A stretch of DNA of 64,000 nt from Anaeramoeba flamelloides (Eukaryota; Metamonada; Anaeramoebidae), in NCBI GenBank assembly GCA_027625915.1, contig JANTQA010000047.1, positions 2,108,001 through 2,172,000 on the forward strand, given 5' to 3'. Under the pieces are notes generated by a model, which saw only the letters and a program-made list of their open reading frames with translations, did no database searches and was not told the origin of the DNA. Below are positions 57,801 to 64,000 of the stretch, piece by piece. Position numbers and translations under genes: made by a program. Position 1 is the stretch's first letter, and each line of letters starts with the position of its first letter.

Positions 57801-60800
57801 GATCTTCAATTTACAAAAGATTTCAAATTTAACAGAAATCACAAAAATTGCAAGTAATTTCATCATTGTAACTAAATTATTAAACCTGGGATTTTAAAAA
57901 TCTTGTAAAATTAAAGATCCACATTAATGTACATTTTTTTATGAGTTTGATAATTTAAAAAAACAAAAAAAATAAAAGTTTAAATTTTTTTTCCCCTATT
58001 ATAAATTCCAAGGTTTAACATATCCTGTCATAACCAATTTATGGTTTGTCATAAAACATAAGATTTTATAATAGGATAGCAATTTATATGTTTTATAAAT
58101 TATACACGATACGGTTGGTACGGTTGTAGTACCCTAATAAAGTTATATAATTGGTATTAAGGCTCTAGTTATTTGCTATGGATTGACTTCATACTCAAGG
58201 AATGACTTGAAACCAAAAGGTTCTTGTTAAATTGAACTTCTTTTGATTTACAAAATTTAAATAACAAAAAAAAACAATTATAAACTCTTAATTGGCAAAA
58301 AAAATCAATTAAAAAAAAAATTTAGAAAAAGTATTCTCAATTTCCAAAAATCAAATTTAAAAAAAAAAAATCCACTTGTTTCTTGATTTTAAATTTCCAA
58401 AGTGTTAAATTTCTTCAATTTAAAACCAATTCTTTTTTCAAGTACATAATCAATTTAATTCGATTTAATCTAATTTGTGGTTATTTTGTAACCCTCTATA
58501 TTTCGAAAAGTAAGGGTTTTGTAATATTCTTTCGAGAAAAAAATAATTCATTTGATAATAGGAAAAAAATGAAAAAAAAAGTCTTCGATCTAAAAAATCA
58601 CAAAGAGTAACACTTCAAAAATGATATAGCTTGTTTACAAAATTATATATTCTAACCATGGAAATAGGAAATGGAGTGTTGTTCTTTGGCGCTTTTTTCT
58701 AAAAATGTAATCTTTTTTGATTGTTGATTTTTGGAGATCGATCACGCTAAAGATATTGGATAGTTTTTGATTTGTAATAGGTCCTCTTAAAAATTACAAA
58801 ATTTTTTTAATCCATTTCGAAAAATTATTTTTAACCGTAATGACTCACCCCTGAATCATATTTTTCAAAAAATAATAAAAATCAACAAAAAAAATATACT
58901 AAATACAAAGAAAGTATGAAAACACAATATTGCTTTTGGTAAAAAAAAGTCAAATAGGAAAAATTTGAAATACAGTTTTTAATTGGGAAACCTAGTAGAA
59001 ACTGAAAATAAAAAGTAAGATTTATCAATAAGAGAAAAAATAAATGAATTACAAAGAAAATGAACTGATTCAACACAATACTGTTATTCCAATCCTACCA
59101 CAAAAAGTTATTAGACATAGAAATTGGTTATCTATTTAAAAATTTTATGTTTTATGAAATAGAAAAATCATATTTCTATAATCTCATAAGATAAAAATCT
59201 CGATTTCTCTTACATTCAAAGGGATTTTTTTTTTTTTGTAATAAACAAAGACAAAAACACAATTCCAATCGAAAAGAAATCAGTAAAAGTCAGAAATCAC
59301 CAGAAACTTGAAATTTTTTTCCGATCATTGTTTTTATATTATTAAAACCTGTGTTTTTGCCAATTTTAGAAATTGAAGAACGGAATTAATGTAAGTTTTT
59401 TTTATTGAATTTGTTTGTCAGTGTCCAAAACCAAAAAATGGATAATATAAGTTTTTAATCTTCAGTTATAAATTTTACAGTTTATGATTAATTTTCATAG
59501 CCATTTTTAAGTTTGTTATACAGGATAAATTTAATAATAGAAAATAAATTTCTGTGTCTTATAAATTTTTATGGTAGGTTTCGAATGGCTGTAACAGTTT
59601 TTATAATACTATCCTTAAATAAGGGATTTTCTTTGATTGATCTAAACTATTTTACAGTCAAAGCGGACCAGTTGTAATTGGTGGATTACATAGGTTTGAA
59701 TTGTTTGGATGGGTATGTGTAGAAATAATTCTATTTTTGAAAATTTCAAAATTAAAATCTATTTTTTTTTACTTTTTTTTTATCTTTTTTCTATTTTTTA
59801 TTGATCCATAATTTTTATACAAATTTTTATTTTTTATTGAAAGATCTAAAGTCACTAAGCAAAAAATATGTTATTTTAAGGTTATTGATAAAGTAAAAAA
59901 AATATGGTACCAAAATCATATTTATTTGTATTGGAATTTTTTTTATCTTCAATTGAAGATCGAAGTTCAAATGAACATTGTTTTTTTTTCAAGATGAGCC
60001 TAAGTTTTTTGGGGTTTTCAATTTTCCACAAAATCTCTTGATTGATTAGATTTATTTCAGACGGATATCAACTATTCTTTGATGTGTATTATTCTGTTTA
60101 ATATTTATCTTGTTTTTTCTTCAAAAGTAACTTATAAAAAATAATTGATATTTGTAAAAATGTTTTTTTTTGGTGAACTTTGTCTGAAACAAGGTTTATA
60201 TTGATATTAACAAGTTAAACTCTTAAGACAAAAAACTTTAAACGAAATTTAATACACAAAAAAAAATATCAAATTAATACACAAAATTCAAATTTGAGTA
60301 AAATCATTTGTACAAAAAAAATTCCAAATAATATACTTTAAAGCCCTATTCCCAGTATAAAAGCCAAAAATGTCATTTTTTTTTTAATCTCCTTTTTCAA
60401 AAACACCATGAACTAAAGGTTTCCTGTAATGTAAAAATGATTACTATTCAAACCTAGGTGAAATACTTGGTTCAAAACTTGAACTTAAAGATATTCCAAA
60501 AAAGTTAAGTTAAAAAAAATGACAAAAAAAAATGGCCATTTTTTTCTTTTATACTGGGACTATGGTTTTAATTTGAGATTTTTCTGTGCCTTAAATTTAG
60601 TTGAAAGTTTGTATCTTAAAAGTGAAACTGACTGTATAGGAAGGTGATAATTTTTGAAACAAAAGTCATTTTTTAAAATGATTATTTTTGTTGATGGAAA
60701 AATTATCAGAGAAGCATATGATAAGATTAATTAATTTCGACACACGTGGATAAACTATTGATATTAATGATTATAAAAATATATAACAATAGCTTCAAGG

Positions 60801-61671
60801 AACTATTCGAAGAGACTTGACATTGGAAGAAGCGCATGTGTATGATATCGATTTATTCGACACTGATTCATCCATAGTCACGGAGCTTAAAAATGAAGGA
60901 AGAACTGTGATAGCATATCTATCTGCCGGTAGTTGGGAAGATTGGAGACCCGATGCAGACGATTATCCACAAAACGCTATAGGAAACAAACTTGATGACT
61001 GGGAAGGGGAGAAATGGATTGACACACGTGACTCTGAGGTAAGACAGTTATTGAAAGATAGGATGGATCTAGTTGTGCAAAAGGGGTTTGATGGCTTTGA
61101 ACCAGATAACCTTGATGGCGGTTTGCATGAGGATCCAATGGACACAACTGGCTTCCCACTAACCAAAGCAACAACACTTGATTTTTTAGAATTTTTAGCA
61201 GAAGAGGCCAATAAAAGAAATTTGTATGTCGCACTTAAAAATTGTGCAGAAATTGCTGGCAATCAAACAATTGTGGATCTTTTTGATTTTGTTATTATTG
61301 AATCATGCTATGAATGGAGCGAATGCCACATGTACAACAAATTTACTGAGAGTAATAAACTTGCATTTGAAGCAGAATACGAGGGTAGTAATATAAACCA
61401 GGATAATTGTGATCAAGCAGAGCAAAACCAATTCACTTTAAGATATTACCCCAAGAATTATGAGGTTGATGGCGAATTTTGGACTTGCCCTTCCCCTTCT
61501 GCATCCCCTTCTGCATCCCCCTCTGCATCTCCCTCTTCACCCCCCTCTGCATCCCCCTCTGCATCTCCCAATCCTTCTTCGTCAGAAGACAAAACATCAG
61601 ACGGAAATCTCTTATTAATTAATAAAGTTGCCTTCATCATGTTCTCATCAATTGTATTATTATTATTTTAA
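54876..61671 (+). CDS. Secreted GH114 glycosidase (endo-alpha-1,4-polygalactosaminidase family), likely GPI-anchored
   Basis: Exon 1 (54876-54968) and exon 2 (60793-61671) join in phase 0 to give 323 residues. Residues 1-20 are a signal peptide ending FALA. The splice joins NLTPGTTFFWQ to LQGTIRRDL, rebuilding the family's N-terminal G-T-x-W-x-WQL-x-G motif. The TIM-barrel core continues with VYDIDLFDT, VIAYLSAGSWEDWRPDADDY, GEKWIDTRDSEV, GFDGFEPDNLDG (conserved acidic residues), LYVALKNCAEI, and ESCYEWSEC...F...AFEAEYEG. GH114 enzymes cut alpha-1,4-galactosaminogalactan-type polymers. The C-terminus has a PSASPSAS linker (about residues 260-290) and a hydrophobic tail LINKVAFIMFSSIVLLLF, the layout of a GPI signal. 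The family is mostly bacterial and fungal, so transfer is possible; the intron shows it is established in this genome. Confidence 0.93.
55649..56936 (+). mobile_element. TTAA-flanked inverted-repeat element, family H
   Basis: 1288 bp. The left end is TTAAGGGAGTAGCTACACC and the right end TACCGTGGCTACTCCCTTAA, giving inverted termini of about 14 bp (GGGAGTAGC) inside TTAA at both ends. This fits piggyBac-type insertion into TTAA. No transposase frame was found, so it is non-autonomous. It carries another element at 55909-56365. Confidence 0.7.
55909..56365 (+). mobile_element. TA-flanked MITE nested in family H
   Basis: 457 bp. The left end CTGTTGAGAGAAAAATGTTG, with GACACAGAAAAATGG and TTGGGAACATTA further in, is mirrored at the right by TAATGTTCCCAATT...TTTTTCTGTTTCCAAC and ATTTTTCTCTCAACAG. 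The terminal inverted repeats are about 60 bp, with TA just outside on both sides. This is a clean insertion of one element class into another. Confidence 0.68.
57375..57645 (+). mobile_element. 5'-truncated LINE 3' end
   Basis: The same 3' terminal sequence as the LINE at 10992-12310, opposite orientation: ACCATTTTCTATCGAACTGC, AAAATCTGGATATCTGAATT, AAAATTTAGGAATTTGGGCA, then AACTCCTCCCTTAAATAATA and an A tail. It starts inside the zinc-knuckle region and is about 270 bp. The shared 3' tail across three copies defines the family's terminus. Confidence 0.8.
57650..58130. repeat. Repeat family O, foldback copy
   Basis: The left half has GAGATCTTCAATTTACAAAAG, and the right half has its inverse CTTGTAAAATTAAAGATC. 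The flanks AATTTATGGTTTGTCATAAA and CATAAGATTTTATAATAGGA match 15400-15450. It follows the LINE A tail directly. Confidence 0.5.
58160..58750 (+). repeat. Dispersed repeat family F, copy 2
   Basis: Colinear with 32840-33440 (TTTTAAATTTCCAAAGTGTT, ATATTCTTTCGAGAAAAAAA, ACAAAATTATATATTCTAAC, TTGATTGTTGATTTTTGGAG). No coding capacity shared between the two copies. Confidence 0.58.
59080..59620 (+). repeat. Repeat family O-related unit
   Basis: Shares ACATAGAAATTGGTTATCTA with TTTTATGTTTTATGAAATAG at the left. At the right the inverse appears (AATAGAAAATAAATTTCTGT, CTTATAAATTTTTATGGTAG), giving a loose foldback layout. Diverged; boundaries approximate. Confidence 0.42.
59930..60205 (-). repeat. 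Dispersed repeat family C, inverted left-half copy
   Basis: Reverse complement of the left half of 13430-13985: TCTTCAATTGAAGATC, CGGATATCAACTATTCTTTG, CTTTGTCTGAAACAAGGTTT at the end. Only the left half of the family is present. Confidence 0.55.
60205..60640. mobile_element. Family K copy 2 with a nested MITE
   Basis: The left side has AACTTTAAACGAAATTTAAT and CAAATTAATACACAAAATTC. The right end GTATCTTAAAAGTGAAACTG with ACTGTATAGG matches the K terminus at 36987 and 37085. The middle is displaced by the 220 bp element at 60345-60565. Confidence 0.5.
60345..60565. mobile_element. Short MITE with CCCAGTATAAAAG termini nested in repeat K
   Basis: The left terminus CCTATTCCCAGTATAAAAGC and the right terminus CTTTTATACTGGGACTATGG are inverse of each other over about 18 bp; inner AAAAATGTCATTTTTT and AAAAATGACA-type blocks extend the match. 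About 220 bp, non-coding. Confidence 0.6.
61490..61580 (+). repeat. Degenerate 12-base tandem repeat coding Pro-Ser-Ala-Ser in GH114
   Basis: Units of CCTTCTGCATCC / CCCTCTGCATCT repeat about seven times and encode the Ser/Pro linker before the hydrophobic tail. Local G+C is far above the window average. Such linkers are commonly O-glycosylated cell-wall or surface spacers. Confidence 0.85.
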
Positions 61672-62029
61672 GCGATATTATTATTCTTAAGAATCTGATC
61701 ATTTAATTTTCTACTTTTCACAATAAAAATCAACTTAATTTCAAATTTTTTTTGTTTTTATCAGATTTTTGTATTATTTTTTTTCTGTCACACTGGGTTG
61801 TCTAAATTACCAGAATTGATTAAGATTCTATATTAAAAGGTAATAATTTGTTTAAAATCCACACTTCTTGATTCAAGTTTCTATTGATTAACCTGTTGGT
61901 TAATTAGAATTACGCTACTGTATTTCAGATGCATTTTTTCAAGTACTAAAATCAGGGTTCATAAGAAATTCTTTTGTTAATATAATATTTATACTTTTAA
62001 AAATTTTTTTCAAATAATATTTTGAATTT

Positions 62030-62400
62030 CATAAGGTAAGTAATGCTCAGAAGCATATAACCACATTTTCAAAATAGAATTTTTGAGATTATTAAATGGT
62101 GATTTATTATTATTGCCTGGATTAGTGTATGGATTTTTTTTAATTTCATAATTATTTTGTTCTTCTTACTCAAATGGATATTTTGTTGTCTTGTTTGAAA
62201 ATATATTATATTGAAGAAATTTTTTTTCTAAATCTGGTATTATTTATGGATTTAAATTATTGATTATCATTTTAATAGTTTCAAAATAATAATCTTTTAA
62301 ACTAAAATTAAATTTGTTTACAATATTATTATCATTAATTTTAAAATATAATGTATTTTTTATACTATCACAGCTATTTTTATTTATATTTTTTTTTTTC
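62030..62400 (-). mobile_element. Possible LINE ORF relic
   Basis: The minus strand has an open run NSCDSIKNTLYFKINDNNIV then NKFNFSLKDYYFETIKMIIN (62370-62250), followed after breaks by short coding-like pieces. The style resembles the endonuclease-RT linker of AT-rich LINEs, but no catalytic motif is present, so the call is weak. Confidence 0.3.
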
Positions 62401-62444
62401 ACTTTTCGAATTATTTATATAAAGTCCTGAGATAAAGTTTTTTT

Positions 62445-62990
62445 TCAATCATAGATATCCAAAAAAAATTCCAAATATCAATAACTTTTTCAAAGTTACT
62501 TTTGAAGAACAAATAGGAAATAAGTAGACGAACACATATTGAAAAAATAAATGATATATGTATGAAGTAAATAGAAAAAATCTATAAATTTTCGGAAAAA
62601 TTGAAAACTCCAAAAAACTTGGGCTTATTAAGAAAAACAACAATGCCCATTTTGAACTCCAATTGAACATCATGAAGAAAATCACGAATAGAAATAAATA
62701 TTTTTTTTCTACTATCATTCTTACTCTTTCAAAAATATTTGAATCTAATTTTTTTTCTTTGTGGCTAAATATCTTACAATAAAAAAAAAAAAATTGCTAA
62801 ACAATTTTGTATCAAAAAATAATACAAAGTCTGAAAAAAGCAAAATCTGAAAAAAATGTGAAAAAATGATTTCAATATTGAACACTTACAAAATAAAATT
62901 TTACTTCTAATATCTATTTAAACCATTTTAATACATTAGATTTGTTTAGTTGTAACTGATCCCCTTTGACTGAACAATGGTTTACATTGA
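62445..62990 (+). repeat. Dispersed repeat family C, copy 4
   Basis: Colinear with 13430-13985: CAAATATCAATAACTTTTTC, GAACAAATAGGAAATAAGTA, AATAGAAATAAATATTTTTT, and CCCCTTTGACTGAACAATGG at the right end. Two of the four copies lie inside introns. Confidence 0.58.
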
Positions 62991-63864
62991 GATTTTTTTT
63001 AAAAAAAAAAAATAAAATTGTACACCCAAAAACTAAATACATACTTCAGACACCCAGATCTTACTATAAACATTAAACAATATAATATGAATTTCTTGTT
63101 ATTTATAAATTTTTATTTTTCAATTTACTACCAAAAACCACCCCCTCATAAATTTAATATCTAAAAATCACAAATAAACAAAGAATTTTTTTTTTTTTGA
63201 AATAAACAGATTTAATTTTGAAATCAGTAATTTCTTGATAATTGTTCCAGAATATACTTTATCTTAAGATAAAAATCATAATATTGAACTGTACGAAGTT
63301 TAAATCAGTAAAAAATGATTTATGTCAATGGGAATTACACTTATTCTAATGCAAGGCTCATTTTAAATCAACTATTTTAGTTGCATTGAATATTTTAAAA
63401 AAAATATCAGAAAGTAATCTTTTTAATTTTTCCTCTCACAAACATTAAAACCCATTAAAAATTTTCATACCAATGAAAATAATCAAAAAATCTTCAAAAA
63501 TATGGAAAAAATCAAATTAAACCAAATTTGAAATTTAATAATATACCCAAATAAAAAAAAGGAAAAAGAAAAATAAAAAGTGTTTAAAAAATTAAAATTT
63601 ATTTTTTGATCTAAAAAAAATTGGCGTTTCATTATCAAAAAAAAAATGAATATGTGATTCATTTTAAAGATAAAATATAAATATTCAAAGAAATATTTCT
63701 TTTTTCTCCCTTATTTATCACAAGAAAATAAAAATTTTAAATAAAAAAATCTGTTAATAATAAATAAAAAAATACTATTAATCAAATATAGAATTTTAAA
63801 TTATCGAAATAAGGAAATTAACGATATAGTGATGATAAAAAAAAAAAAAAAATAGTAAAATACA

Positions 63865-63900
63865 CATACATACATACATAAATACATACATACACACATA
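63865..63900 (+). repeat. ACAT microsatellite
   Basis: About eight CATA units with one AAT interruption, 70 bases downstream of the Rab-like stop codon (in that gene's direction). Confidence 0.85.
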
Positions 63901-63968
63901 TATAATATTAGTTATTCCAAAGATAATAAAACAATATAAATTATCTTTAATTGTTGTTCTCGGATAAT

Positions 63969-64000
63969 TTAACAACAGCCACCACTGCCTTTTTTCTCTT
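63969..64000 (-). CDS. C-terminal codons of a Rab-like small GTPase (partial)
   Basis: The last nine codons before a TAA (63971-63969) read EKKGSGGCC on the minus strand. A basic run followed by Gly/Ser and a terminal Cys-Cys is the double geranylgeranylation signal of Rab GTPases, which anchors them to endomembranes. The rest of the gene lies outside the window. The G+C of this 30-base piece is much higher than its flank, which supports coding. The Rab subfamily cannot be told from the tail. Confidence 0.6.
   Translation of the reverse strand, partial: EKKGSGGCC

Larger units (their letters stand above)
54969..60792 (+). other. Giant intron (5.82 kb) of the GH114 gene
   Basis: GTTTGC...ATAACAATAG, phase 0; the donor lacks the usual GTAA. 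Contents: TTAA element H (55649-56936) with a nested element (55909-56365), a LINE 3' fragment (57375-57645), repeat O copies (57650-58130, 59080-59620), repeat F copy 2 (58160-58750), an inverted piece of repeat C (59930-60205) and repeat K (60205-60640) with a nested MITE. The intervals 54970-55640, 56940-57370 and 59620-59930 show nothing recognisable. Confidence 0.9.
61672..63968. other. Gap between GH114 and the right-edge Rab gene
   Basis: The first 80 bases hold an AATAAAA signal (61722) for GH114. A possible LINE relic lies at 62030-62400 (minus) and repeat C copy at 62445-62990. A unit shared with 4960-5070 is near 63445-63550. An ACAT microsatellite lies at 63865-63900. From 63000 to 63440 nothing was recognised. 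Confidence 0.6.

Noticed and set aside
1-64000. tRNA, rRNA, CRISPR, LTR retrotransposon or virus-like element
   Set aside because: No tRNA B-box-like GGTTCGA context with a cloverleaf, no rRNA-like GC block, no direct-repeat/spacer array and no paired long terminal repeats were seen on reading both strands.

Overview
The window is a very AT-rich stretch of nuclear DNA (by eye roughly three quarters to four fifths A+T) from a unicellular eukaryote. It shows spliceosomal introns with GT..AG ends, a COMM-domain protein, a GPN-loop GTPase, RGS and RasGEF regulators, a Rab-type C-terminus, and long Asn-, Glu/Lys- and Gln/Glu-rich low-complexity protein segments. An amoeboid protist is the best guess: Amoebozoa, or Anaeramoebae, where RasGEF and DUF547 families and this kind of low complexity are common. 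This placement is inference from style and gene content only.

Layout: at the left edge (107-255, minus) lies an exon-like segment resembling a lipoxygenase core. 7039-8576 (minus) is a Pro/Lys- then Gln/Glu-rich coiled-coil protein with one short intron. 12902-19398 (minus) is a COMMD7-like gene split by a 5.9 kb intron, which also holds exon-like pieces of other genes. 22909-31894 (minus) is a coiled-coil + RGS + DUF547 gene whose RGS domain is cut by a 6.3 kb intron. 38510-41773 (plus) is an intronless protein with two consecutive RasGEF_N + RasGEF catalytic modules. 45414-50525 (plus) is GPN1, with a charged N-terminal extension and a 3.6 kb intron. 54876-61671 (plus) is a secreted, probably GPI-anchored GH114 glycosidase with a 5.8 kb intron. 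The right edge (63969-64000, minus) is the last codons of a Rab-like GTPase ending in Cys-Cys.

Four of the five spliced genes have one very large intron each. These introns, and the 3-7 kb intergenic gaps, are filled with short non-autonomous elements: TA-flanked inverted-repeat MITEs, TTAA-flanked elements, foldback/hairpin modules, several unnamed dispersed repeats, and 5'-truncated LINE copies. One palindrome at 52633-53048 has two 174 bp arms that differ at about one position.

Functionally the window groups G-protein signalling genes. The RGS-DUF547 protein and the double RasGEF are neighbours, transcribed divergently from a shared 6.6 kb gap, and a Rab lies at the right edge. COMMD7 and GPN1 are housekeeping genes of endosomal trafficking and RNA polymerase II assembly. 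No operon-like arrangement, tRNA, rRNA, CRISPR array or LTR element was seen. Repeat boundaries are read by eye and are approximate unless stated.
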